A stretch of DNA of 10,001 nt from Bacteroidales bacterium (GTDB lineage: Bacteria; Bacteroidota; Bacteroidia; Bacteroidales; P3): positions 1 to 10,001 of the forward strand of contig JAFWBF010000156.1 in assembly GCA_017507285.1 (NCBI GenBank), read 5' to 3'. The notes below the pieces were generated by a model, which was given only the letters and a program-made list of their open reading frames with translations, did no database searches and had not been told where the DNA came from. Numbering within the stretch: position 1 is the stretch's first letter; the number at the start of each line of letters is the position of its first letter. The position numbers and the translations under genes were made by a program. This document shows positions 1 through 6,601 of the stretch, one piece after another.

Positions 1-348
1 GCCAATCGAAACCTTACCATTTTTGCCAACTTGCAGTGGATTGAAAGCACCACGGCACCGCTAACCATTACCCTGCTGGTGATGGAAGACGGCATAATAG
101 GCAAGCAGACTACCCCCGAGGGCAACAACGAAAACTATGTGTTTAACCACGTGCTTCGCGATGTGATTACCGACCTGTGGGGCGCCGATATCGATGCCGA
201 CGGCAACCAAGGCACATGCCGTATGGGGGCTTTCACCTACACTTTGCCTCAAGAATATGTAGCCGAAAACTGCCATATTGTAGCATTTATCTCCAACAAA
301 GACTCTCGCGAGATAATACAATGTGCCGAAACATCAATAGTTGAATAA
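1..348 (+). CDS. Omp28-related outer membrane protein, C-terminal part (partial)
   Basis: The reading frame is open from the left edge and ends with TAA at 346-348, giving the last 115 residues; the start lies outside the window. The visible part has a beta-rich stretch (NLTIFANLQWIESTTAPLTI), then YVFNHVLRDVITDLWG, then a closing block with NCHIVAFISNKDSREIIQCAE. This order resembles the C-terminus of the Omp28 family, Bacteroidota surface proteins named after a Porphyromonas gingivalis outer-membrane protein, where a residue block around 'NHVLR' precedes a final 'HIVAF.....EIIQ' strand. The known family is surface-exposed or outer-membrane associated and has no defined enzymatic role. No T9SS sorting domain is present, as the protein ends right after the last strand. 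The family call rests on recalled motif similarity only. Confidence 0.6.
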   Translation, partial: ANRNLTIFANLQWIESTTAPLTITLLVMEDGIIGKQTTPEGNNENYVFNHVLRDVITDLWGADIDADGNQGTCRMGAFTYTLPQEYVAENCHIVAFISNKDSREIIQCAETSIVE

Positions 349-377
349 TTTATAAATAGTACTACAATAACTACAAT

Positions 378-418
378 AATAAAAGCAGTTCTACGCAATG
401 CGTAGAACTGCTTTTATT
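378..418. terminator. Bidirectional intrinsic terminator between converging genes
   Basis: A perfect 20-bp inverted repeat: the arm at 378-397 pairs with 399-418 across a 1-nt centre, so a real hairpin would open a few bases for its loop. The arms carry an A-run on the left and a T-run on the right (TTTTATTGTTA follows), so either strand gives a stem followed by U-rich sequence. It sits 30 nt after the stop of the Omp28-like gene and ends just before the stop codon of the converging glycosyltransferase gene (420-422), so it probably ends transcription of both. Confidence 0.85.
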
Positions 419-419
419 G

Positions 420-1628
420 TTATCTCTTATTCTTTCTAAGCAACATTTCCCTATCATACAAAGCATCACGTAAGTGATTGATAACTGCTATAGGCGTGGT
501 ATCGAACGAGAAATAGTCATCAACCTCTATACCCTCGGCCCTACAATAGTCAATCAGGTGTGGGGTCGAATTCCCTTCGTCCGAATAATATCGAACATAC
601 TGTTGCTTTAAGTATTGTAGTATTCTCAACCCATCAACACGCTCGGCACATGCCCTTACAAAGAGTTCCTTACGCTTATAGTTTGCCCTCAGTGGCTGCC
701 ATAAGCTGCCGGTCTTCAGCTGTTGCTGCAAAAACTCAGTCATTGGTGTGTCGCTGTCGGCAGTATATAGGCTGTCAAATGCAGCAAAAGTCTGCCCCAC
801 CCTATCAAAAACAGCTGCCGGATAGAACGGATATGAACGGTCCTGCTCCACCAACGTCTTGCATACCGCCGGCCCCGTACCGAAAGGCACCCTGTCACTC
901 CCCCTCGCCGAAGGGTAAACACACTCCGAATTGCATACCGAAACCTTGCCGGTCTTGGCAAACTTCTGCATAAGATAAAAATCTTCCCCCCCTTGTAGCG
1001 GGGTTATCCCTCCTACTCTGCTATAAGCCCCGGCCGAGAATACCATTGCGGAGCCAAGAGCGGTAAAAGCGTATGGGCTGCCTATCCTGATAAGCTGTAG
1101 CAAATAATAGCGCATATATATTTCGTATCGCAGTATTGAGCGGCATTCGTCATCACTACCTTCCAATGGATGATAGTACGGTACCGCTATTGCCGAAATT
1201 GAACTATCGGCATTCATAGCATCGACAACCGACTGCAGATAATTGGCTCCAAAAACAGTGTCGGCATCCATGCTTACCACCAACTCATCCCGGCCTCGTT
1301 CCTCCACTATCCTATCAAACAACATTTTCCTTGCCCAACCTACACCACGCCTTTTACCTACCCAGCCGTTACCTTTGCTGCAACGGTCTATCACCGTAAC
1401 ATCTATATCGTCTATGCCTTTGAGGTAGTCCATCAGTGCTACATTATTTTGTGCCACCCGTATTTTATCGCCATCGTCCCACCAGTCGTCGGGGTTGTTT
1501 ACACACACATACAGGGCAAACCCATCAAACGTCTGCTTCCGCAAACAGTCTATCAGTTTAGGCATCGCCACCATCTCATCAAGTGCAGGCACAGCCACCG
1601 ATATATGATTATACATAGGCATAGACAT
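420..1628 (-). CDS. Family 2 glycosyltransferase
   Basis: The protein has 402 residues. It has a GT-A fold layout typical of family 2: an N-terminal nucleotide-binding strand (HISVAVPALDE, residues 8-18), the acidic metal-binding motif MDADT at 120-124, a GGED motif at 213-216 where the catalytic base is expected, and a middle section with LGSAMVFSAGAYSRVGG. The C-terminal 150 residues are an extension I do not recognise. No signal peptide or membrane span is evident, so it is probably cytoplasmic. The sugar donor and acceptor cannot be told. It is the last gene of the five-gene minus-strand operon, 14 nt after rsmG, and ends at the shared terminator. ATG codons at residues 3 and 5 are alternative starts; no Shine-Dalgarno sequence separates them. 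Confidence 0.8.
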   Translation of the reverse strand: MSMPMYNHISVAVPALDEMVAMPKLIDCLRKQTFDGFALYVCVNNPDDWWDDGDKIRVAQNNVALMDYLKGIDDIDVTVIDRCSKGNGWVGKRRGVGWARKMLFDRIVEERGRDELVVSMDADTVFGANYLQSVVDAMNADSSISAIAVPYYHPLEGSDDECRSILRYEIYMRYYLLQLIRIGSPYAFTALGSAMVFSAGAYSRVGGITPLQGGEDFYLMQKFAKTGKVSVCNSECVYPSARGSDRVPFGTGPAVCKTLVEQDRSYPFYPAAVFDRVGQTFAAFDSLYTADSDTPMTEFLQQQLKTGSLWQPLRANYKRKELFVRACAERVDGLRILQYLKQQYVRYYSDEGNSTPHLIDYCRAEGIEVDDYFSFDTTPIAVINHLRDALYDREMLLRKNKR

Positions 1629-1642
1629 ATAGCAATTTGAAA

Positions 1643-2275
1643 CTAGCGTTGAAAAGTTAGGTGCACCACCTTCTTGGTTTCATAAAACTCTTCGTCAAAA
1701 TATTTGCTCAACGGGTATACCGTTACCTTGTTGCCAAAGCTCTTAAGCTCATTATCAAGGTCACCCCCTTTCAGTGCCAATAGTCCGTTTTGCAAACCAT
1801 GTCGGTTTGTAGGCAATATCTTTCCTTGTACCCACCGTGCAAAGTCGTTCATGTCCGTTACAGCCCTACATACCACAAAGTCGAACCGCTTCTTCACCTG
1901 CTCGGCTCTTGTTTGGTAGGCTTCCACATTAGTCAGCTGTAACGCCTCGGCAACGGCGTTTACAACCTTTATCTTTTTGCCTATAGAATCAACAAGGGTA
2001 AACTTCACGTTGGGAAACATTATAGCCAACGGTATTCCCGGAAATCCTCCACCGGTACCCACATCAAGCACTGTGGCTCCATCCTCAAAAGGCATAACTT
2101 TTACAATACCCAACGAATGAACCACATGGCGCTCGTAAAGATTGTCTATATCCTTGCGCGAAATAACGTTTATCTTCTCGTTCCATTCGGCATAGAGCGA
2201 GGGCAACGACTCGTATTGCTGTTTCTGCAAGTCGGTAAGGTTGGGAAAATATTTTATCAATTGTTCCATCAGCAA
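1643..2275 (-). CDS. rsmG: 16S rRNA (guanine(527)-N7)-methyltransferase RsmG
   Basis: RsmG (formerly GidB) transfers a methyl group from S-adenosylmethionine to N7 of G527 in the 530 loop of 16S rRNA; in other bacteria its loss gives low-level streptomycin resistance. The 210 residues match the family length. Visible hallmarks in order are KINVISRKD (34-42), ERHVVHSL (48-55), the SAM-binding motif VLDVGTGGGFPGIPLA (69-84), the acidic strand LVDSIGKKI (94-102), TRAEQ (122-126) and CRAVT (136-140). The start could be Met1 or Met3. It lies 14 nt after nth and 14 nt before the glycosyltransferase on the same strand. In many bacteria this gene sits beside parAB or mnmG; neither is seen here. Confidence 0.95.
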   Translation of the reverse strand: MLMEQLIKYFPNLTDLQKQQYESLPSLYAEWNEKINVISRKDIDNLYERHVVHSLGIVKVMPFEDGATVLDVGTGGGFPGIPLAIMFPNVKFTLVDSIGKKIKVVNAVAEALQLTNVEAYQTRAEQVKKRFDFVVCRAVTDMNDFARWVQGKILPTNRHGLQNGLLALKGGDLDNELKSFGNKVTVYPLSKYFDEEFYETKKVVHLTFQR

Positions 2276-2289
2276 TAGTCTTTATTATA

Positions 2290-2943
2290 TTATTGTTTGT
2301 CTTTTTTCTTCTTGGAAGCAAAGTATCGGCACACTTCTGCTATACCACATTCGTGGCATTTAGGGTTGCGAGCAATGCATACATATCTGCCATGCAGTAT
2401 AAGCCAATGGTGGGCTATAGGTATCTTCTCCTCCGGAATATTCTTGGTTAGAACCTGTTCTGTTTGCAATGGTGTCTTGGAGTTGGTCGTAAGCCCAATA
2501 CGATTGGCTACCCTAAACACGTGAGTGTCCACCGCCATCGCAGGCTTGTTAAAGATAACCGATGCAATAACATTGGCCGTCTTACGCCCTACCCCCTGCA
2601 GCTTTTGCAAGTCATCAACATCCGAAGGCACCACACCATCAAACATTTCCACCAAAGTACGAGCCATAGCTGCCAGATGCCTACTCTTGTTATTCGGATA
2701 CGAGACCGATTTGATATATCCATAAATATCTTCTACCGATGCCTTTGCCATAGCATAAGCATCGGGATAAGCCTCAAACAACGGTGGGGTAATCATATTC
2801 ACACGCTTGTCCGTACACTGTGCCGAAAGTATAACGGCCACCAACAGCTCGAAAGGATTGTTGTAGTTAAGCTCGCTATTGGCAATGGGCCGTTCCTTCT
2901 CAAAGTATTCTATCACCCTACGGTATCGCTCCGATGTTTTCAT
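2290..2943 (-). CDS. nth: Endonuclease III (DNA glycosylase/AP lyase)
   Basis: Base-excision repair enzyme that removes oxidised pyrimidines and cleaves the abasic site. The 217 residues are normal length. The helix-hairpin-helix is at 114-124 (KLQGVGRKTAN) with the catalytic lysine at K121, and the GPD-type loop has the catalytic aspartate D139 (VDTHVFRVANRIGL). The 4Fe-4S cluster is complete, with cysteines at 189, 196, 199 and 205 in the C-X6-C-X2-C-X5-C spacing. The tail is basic (KKKKDK). The ATG at 2941-2943 overlaps the TGA of the upstream gene by 4 nt (ATGA), indicating translational coupling. It is followed after 14 nt by rsmG. Confidence 0.97.
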   Translation of the reverse strand: MKTSERYRRVIEYFEKERPIANSELNYNNPFELLVAVILSAQCTDKRVNMITPPLFEAYPDAYAMAKASVEDIYGYIKSVSYPNNKSRHLAAMARTLVEMFDGVVPSDVDDLQKLQGVGRKTANVIASVIFNKPAMAVDTHVFRVANRIGLTTNSKTPLQTEQVLTKNIPEEKIPIAHHWLILHGRYVCIARNPKCHECGIAEVCRYFASKKKKDKQ

Positions 2944-3980
2944 TGCCCAACGGTTTTGAATGATACTATAAGCGGATAATGGTCCGATATGTCGGTCTTC
3001 AGCCTCTTGTACGAATCAACAGTAAAAGCCTTATCCAGCAGCACATAGTCTATCCTGAAAGCAGGAAACATACCATCGTATGTAACGCTCAGGCCACTAC
3101 CCTGCTCCACATAGGCGTCGGCATATATCTCCTTCAACCGCTGATAGGCATACGAAGCCGGAGTATCGTTAAGATCGCCACACAGCACAGACCTATACGG
3201 CGATCCCTCAATATGCATAATCAATTCATCCAACTCCTTCTCGTGCATTATGGCGGTGGTCTTAAACTTATCCAATGTCTTTATACTTGTCTCCGTAACA
3301 TCGCCATGCTTTATGCGGTCTATCTCGTCCCTATCCTCTTCGTCCAACCTATACGACGAAAAATGCACATTATAAATCCTTATCGTATCGCCGGGCATTT
3401 TTATATCTACATAAATGTTTCTGGTCGAATCTAGCTTTCCGCTTTCAATAATAGGGTACTTTGAGAATATCGAAGTGCCACGCGGCAGCCTGTTCTTGCG
3501 TACATGACTATGATTGTAGGCATAGCCTTCCCTACGAATGGAATCATAGATATTTACCCTGCCGGGCTTGGAGTCGAACTCTTGAAAACAAATTACATCA
3601 GGCTTATCCGCACGTACAACAGCTATTGTGGTCAAGGTGGCATTATCCTCTTCAGTAAACTTATGAACATTGAACGACATAACCGAAATATTGCCTTCAT
3701 CGGTATCTACATCATTGCCCGATGTTTGGTAGTATAGTGGCAAAAAGCTGTAACGTATAGCTATCGTCAAAAGCGATATAAGAAAATACTTGCTCGAAAA
3801 GAAAAGCCAAAACAATACAAAACAAACATTTATAATAAACAATGGCACATATCCATAGCTCAACAACGACACCCATACACATACCGACGGTCTGACAAAA
3901 CCCGCCAAAGTCGACACAACAAATAGTATCGCCACTATCAAATTGAGTATAAGAATTATTGATGTGAGTAATTTTTTCAT
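2940..3980 (-). CDS. Membrane-anchored endonuclease/exonuclease/phosphatase family protein
   Basis: The protein has 346 residues. The first ~85 hold about three hydrophobic segments (roughly 6-28, 33-52 and 54-82), which would anchor it in the inner membrane. The remainder is an EEP (DNase I-like) fold with recognisable metal and phosphate-site motifs: MSFNVH (101-106, N104), CFQEFD (131-136, E134), YNVHFS (203-208), GDLNDTP (268-274, D269/N271), RIDYVLL (309-315) and the terminal SDHYPL (332-337, D333/H334). The active site therefore looks intact. Family members cleave phosphodiester bonds in nucleic acids, lipids or other substrates; this sequence does not show which. It starts 11 nt after the rhomboid gene and overlaps nth by 4 nt. 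The overlap with a repair gene does not by itself mean a DNA substrate, since the anchor suggests an extracytoplasmic domain. Confidence 0.88.
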   Translation of the reverse strand: MKKLLTSIILILNLIVAILFVVSTLAGFVRPSVCVWVSLLSYGYVPLFIINVCFVLFWLFFSSKYFLISLLTIAIRYSFLPLYYQTSGNDVDTDEGNISVMSFNVHKFTEEDNATLTTIAVVRADKPDVICFQEFDSKPGRVNIYDSIRREGYAYNHSHVRKNRLPRGTSIFSKYPIIESGKLDSTRNIYVDIKMPGDTIRIYNVHFSSYRLDEEDRDEIDRIKHGDVTETSIKTLDKFKTTAIMHEKELDELIMHIEGSPYRSVLCGDLNDTPASYAYQRLKEIYADAYVEQGSGLSVTYDGMFPAFRIDYVLLDKAFTVDSYKRLKTDISDHYPLIVSFKTVGQ

Positions 3981-3991
3981 ATAGGGTATTA

Positions 3992-4858
3992 TTATTTTGA
4001 TGATTTAAACAGGAAATCCTTTTCTTCCTTCGACAATTTGTCATAGCCGTATTTGGATATTTTGTCCAATATCTCGTCTATTCGTTTTTGCTCTTCGGCC
4101 CTCCGGCGGTTATATTCCTCGTCCGAAACGGGACGTTTATGCACTGTCTTCTTGCTATTCTTCATCACCCTTTTGAAACCTTTATCGCCATGGTTGAAAT
4201 GTATGTGCTGCGGAAGATATACCGAAAGGAAACCATACAAAGCACCACCCAGGTGTGCTATATGCCCGCCGGCATTGCCTCGGTTGATACTCAGCAAGTC
4301 TATAAGCACAAAGGCTATAGCCAGATACTTAAGCTTGGTATTGCCTATCAGTAGCACATTTACAGTATAGTTGGGAATATATGTGGCCACAGCAGTAAAT
4401 ATGCCCAACACCGCTGCCGAGGCACCTACTGCAACAGATGTCGACGAAGAAAAGGCAGGGAAGAAATTCCATGCCACCACATACAGCAAACCGCCTACCA
4501 CTCCACTCGCAAAGTAGGTAGCCACAAGTTTACGCCGCCCCAGATATTGCGAAAACAATATCCCTCCCACATAGAGCATAAGCATATTAAAGAGAAGATG
4601 AAACACATTGGCATGCAAAAACATATACGTAACCAATGTCCATGGCTTCCTAAATAGCTCCCCCCAACCAGACGACAGGGCAAAATAGTCATAAACGTAA
4701 CCATCCATAGCTCCATCGCCCATGGAAAATAAAAATTCCACAACGCCAAAAACAAGCATTAGTACCCATACAACAACATTTATAAGTATGATGTTGGATA
4801 AAAAACTTCCGCTCTTAAAAAAGTCTTTTAACTGTATTACAATATCGTACGGCTTCAT
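3992..4858 (-). CDS. Rhomboid family intramembrane serine protease
   Basis: The protein has 288 residues. Rhomboids cleave substrates within or next to their transmembrane segments using a Ser-His dyad. Several hydrophobic helices cover residues ~20-215. The family hallmarks are visible: HLLFNM at 87-92 (H87 and N91, oxyanion-site residues), the serine motif GASAAVLGIF at 145-154 (S147) and the catalytic histidine in GGHIAHLGG (H202). The motif reads GASA rather than the classical GxSG. The tail (220-288) is soluble, highly charged and rich in Lys, Glu and Arg, probably cytoplasmic. It is the first gene of the minus-strand operon, with a -7 box 21 nt before its ATG. Its substrate is unknown. 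Confidence 0.92.
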   Translation of the reverse strand: MKPYDIVIQLKDFFKSGSFLSNIILINVVVWVLMLVFGVVEFLFSMGDGAMDGYVYDYFALSSGWGELFRKPWTLVTYMFLHANVFHLLFNMLMLYVGGILFSQYLGRRKLVATYFASGVVGGLLYVVAWNFFPAFSSSTSVAVGASAAVLGIFTAVATYIPNYTVNVLLIGNTKLKYLAIAFVLIDLLSINRGNAGGHIAHLGGALYGFLSVYLPQHIHFNHGDKGFKRVMKNSKKTVHKRPVSDEEYNRRRAEEQKRIDEILDKISKYGYDKLSKEEKDFLFKSSK

Positions 4859-4878
4859 ATTATATTCAATTTAGTATG

Positions 4879-4886
4879 CAAAAATA
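4879..4886 (-). promoter_or_regulatory. Bacteroidota-type -7 box for the rhomboid operon
   Basis: Read on the minus strand this is TATTTTTG, an exact match to the Bacteroidota TAnnTTTG consensus, with its nearest base 21 nt from the rhomboid ATG at 4858. That would give a leader of only about a dozen nucleotides. No good TTTG-type -33 box is found ~20 bp further upstream. The MITE-like element begins 29 bp beyond this box (4915), so its insertion may have affected upstream promoter contacts. Confidence 0.6.
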
Positions 4887-4914
4887 CACATTTTTTGTCA
4901 ATTAATCATCCCTA

Positions 4915-5171
4915 GGCAACTTCTAAAAATTGCTTTGCATGTGATTTGTGTAATTTTGTCAGAAAGATTTCTACTTTCTTTTGATTGGCATAACAGCTAT
5001 GCGATTGAAAAAGAAATAAAAAGATTTCGACAAAAAACGCAAACGTTGCGATTAAGCGAGTAAAGAGCAATGCCTAAGTATTAGCTCTTTCGAGCGATAG
5101 CAACATCGTACGCAAAAGTTTAAAGAAAAATCTCTCTAAATTACTAAAACGTGGAATCCTTAGAAGTTGCC
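4915..5171 (+). mobile_element. MITE-like element, copy 1 (257 bp)
   Basis: The element begins GGCAACTTCTAAAAATTGC and ends with the inverted counterpart (5153-5171); the 19-bp terminal inverted repeats match at 16 of 19 positions. The flanks CCTA (4911-4914) and TCTA (5172-5175) agree in 3 of 4 bases, consistent with a decayed 4-bp target duplication. The interior has no credible reading frame, is AT-rich, and can fold on itself: TTTCTTTT, GATTG, GCATA (loop) TATGC, GATTG, AAAAAGAAA around 4976-5030. A closely related 195-bp copy lies at 6602-6796 in the same orientation. Compared with that copy it carries a 64-bp extra segment at about 5046-5109. No cognate transposase is in the window; the parent insertion sequence is not identified. 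Confidence 0.75.
5045..5104. repeat. Nested inverted repeat inside MITE copy 1
   Basis: GTTGC (5045-5049) pairs with GCAAC (5100-5104), and inside it AAAGAGC (5062-5068) pairs with GCTCTTT (5084-5090) around a 15-nt loop. The two stems are separated by unpaired stretches of 12 and 9 nt. This structured block makes up nearly all of the 64 bp missing from copy 2, so it is an optional module of the element rather than part of its conserved core. Confidence 0.5.
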
Positions 5172-5457
5172 TCTATTATATGCAACAAACTATTTTATCA
5201 AATAGACGCATTTTTTACTCAAAATATCTCTCCGCAACGGTATCACCAACTCTTTTGGCCAACCAAAATCTTTTAAATTGCTTTAAATCCACTCTTCTAT
5301 ATGTTAACCCTTGTCGCATTTACATCTTTTAACACACTGATATAAAAAGAGAAAAGATAATTTGTAAAACAATGCGTTATTACCAAGGGTAGAAAATAAG
5401 AGGATTTCTCAAATGTTAAATCGGCGAATATACATGAAATAATCTCGCAAAAAGTCA
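5172..5457. other. AT-rich intergenic stretch between the MITE and the lipoprotein promoter
   Basis: No credible coding frame or recognisable RNA gene was found in this 286-nt stretch. It holds a small palindrome TTTTGG-CCAA-CCAAAA at 5253-5268 and a larger nested inverted repeat at 5307-5390 (listed separately). The stretch may be the regulatory region of the lipoprotein gene downstream. Confidence 0.5.
5307..5390. repeat. Three-block nested inverted repeat
   Basis: Three collinear complementary blocks could form one extended hairpin: ACCCTTG (5307-5313) with CAAGGGT (5384-5390), CGCATT (5315-5320) with AATGCG (5371-5376), and ATCTTTT (5324-5330) with AAAAGAT (5352-5358), around a 21-nt apical loop. 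That is 20 paired bases in 84 nt, with asymmetric internal loops. It lies about 70 nt upstream of the lipoprotein -7 box. It may be a structured RNA, a decayed palindromic element or a chance fold in AT-rich DNA. Confidence 0.35.
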
Positions 5458-5465
5458 TATCTTTG
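5458..5465 (+). promoter_or_regulatory. Bacteroidota-type -7 box for the lipoprotein gene
   Basis: TATCTTTG is an exact TAnnTTTG match, 27 nt before the ATG at 5493, which gives a leader of roughly 20 nt. No matching TTTG -33 element is seen about 20 bp upstream. The box includes the TTG at 5463-5465, which could be misread as an upstream start codon in the same frame; its place in the promoter argues for the ATG at 5493 as the true start. Confidence 0.6.
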
Positions 5466-5492
5466 CATTCAAATTATTATGGTTATAGGCTT

Positions 5493-5921
5493 ATGAAAAG
5501 ACATTTGGGACTATATTTGGCTTTATGCTTGATTGCTTCAATAACATCTTGTAGCATAATCGAAAAGAAAAAAATCGAGAAGGTGGCACATGGTTACTTG
5601 TATGCCATCAACAAAGATGACTTTGCCGAAGCATACAAGTATTCAGACGACGAGACTAAAAAACTTATCGATATCTTGGAAGAAGTGTACAAATCGTCGA
5701 ACCCCGACAGCATTGCACCTACTATCAGCAATGTAAACGTATCCATATTACATGTAGAAATAACAAGCGATAGCACTGCCGATGTTGAATATCAAACACG
5801 CCAAGACAATGTGCTTATCGATGACAATGTGCTCAACATGAAGAAGGTGAACAACCAATGGCTGGTTCATCAAACCAAGGAGAGTTGCACATCTGCACTA
5901 TTCCAAACCGACACAGAATAA
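5493..5921 (+). CDS. Small lipoprotein, NTF2-like/DUF4878-like
   Basis: From the ATG at 5493 the protein has 142 residues. It starts with a lipoprotein signal peptide: basic MKRH, a hydrophobic core, then a lipobox I-T-S-C with the lipidated cysteine at residue 20. The mature part of ~120 residues has a helical start (VAHGYLYAINKDDFAEAYKYSDDETKKLI) followed by beta strands ending in NNQWLVHQTK. That pattern suits the NTF2-like cone fold of DUF4878-type lipoproteins, in which a helical 'cavity' precedes a curved sheet; the assignment is by overall pattern only. It is likely attached to the outer membrane or periplasmic face. The next gene begins 12 nt after its stop, so the two are probably cotranscribed. 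The upstream in-frame TTG at 5463 was rejected as start because it falls in the promoter box. Confidence 0.65.
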   Translation: MKRHLGLYLALCLIASITSCSIIEKKKIEKVAHGYLYAINKDDFAEAYKYSDDETKKLIDILEEVYKSSNPDSIAPTISNVNVSILHVEITSDSTADVEYQTRQDNVLIDDNVLNMKKVNNQWLVHQTKESCTSALFQTDTE

Positions 5922-5933
5922 CAATACACCCTA

Positions 5934-6587
5934 TTGAAAAAGAACAGAATCATACTATTGGTTGTACTACTATCCGTTGCTGTCTGTGTAGCATACCTTG
6001 CCATAGGCAGCTACGACAATAGTAGTATCAAATACAATACCGACTATCTAACCCCCGAAGAAGTGGCTATGCTACGCGATGGCGACATAATAATAAGGAA
6101 AGGTTTTGGCTTTGTAAGCAACAAAATAACAGATATATTGAACGAACCCTACAATGTGTCGCACTGCGGAATAGTGTGCAACACCACCGCTCCCGGTGGC
6201 CCTTCGGTTATACACTCCGTATCCAGCACTCTGTCCGATATCGATGGTGTACAATCATGCAACATCAAAAAGTTTGTAGCCGAAAGCAGGGAAAACAGCA
6301 TAATAGTAGTCCGCTTTAAAGACACTGCCTCACACTCCACCCAACTTATTTCCACCGAAGCACAACGATACCTCGATGCCAAACTGCCGTTCGATAATAG
6401 TTTCGACCTTGCCGACAGCACAGAAATATACTGCACCGAGCTGGTTTGGAAAATACTACTCGACAATTATGACCACGACCTATACCCCAACAAGGCGGCA
6501 AGCCCAATTTTGGGTTTTGCCCCTCTTGTAGACTCAGCTCATTTCGCCATAGTCATAAGCCACAACAGTGCAGTAAAACAACATTAA
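5934..6587 (+). CDS. YiiX-like permuted NlpC/P60 family cysteine hydrolase
   Basis: The protein has 217 residues, with an N-terminal basic stretch and hydrophobic helix (residues 2-25) that anchors or exports it. The rest matches the circularly permuted papain-like layout of the YiiX/YebB group: LRDGDIIIRKG (47-57), then the histidine in NVSHCGIV (H77), then the late nucleophile in EIYCTELVW (C167). In ordinary NlpC/P60 enzymes the cysteine comes first; here the histidine does. Family members are thought to hydrolyse amide or thioester bonds in peptidoglycan or lipids, and the substrate here is unknown. The start is TTG at 5934: the in-frame triplets upstream run straight back to the TAA of the lipoprotein gene, and the next in-frame ATG (6069) would delete the signal helix. 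It ends 14 nt before MITE copy 2. Confidence 0.8.
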   Translation: MKKNRIILLVVLLSVAVCVAYLAIGSYDNSSIKYNTDYLTPEEVAMLRDGDIIIRKGFGFVSNKITDILNEPYNVSHCGIVCNTTAPGGPSVIHSVSSTLSDIDGVQSCNIKKFVAESRENSIIVVRFKDTASHSTQLISTEAQRYLDAKLPFDNSFDLADSTEIYCTELVWKILLDNYDHDLYPNKAASPILGFAPLVDSAHFAIVISHNSAVKQH

Positions 6588-6597
6588 TATCACCGTC

Positions 6598-6601
6598 TTA
6601 T
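6598..6601. repeat. Target-site duplication TTAT (left of MITE copy 2)
   Basis: TTAT directly precedes the left terminal inverted repeat at 6602 and recurs at 6797-6800 directly after the right one. This is what insertion with a 4-bp staggered cut would leave. A 5-bp reading (CTTAT) is also possible because the last C of the element would be shared. Confidence 0.6.

Noticed and set aside
560..973. A 137-codon plus-strand frame opposite the glycosyltransferase
   Set aside because: It is antisense to a well-supported enzyme gene, with no domain, composition or signal of its own.
5463..5492. Upstream TTG start adding 10 residues to the lipoprotein
   Set aside because: The TTG is part of the TATCTTTG promoter box, and the added residues would precede a standard MKR-type lipoprotein signal peptide.
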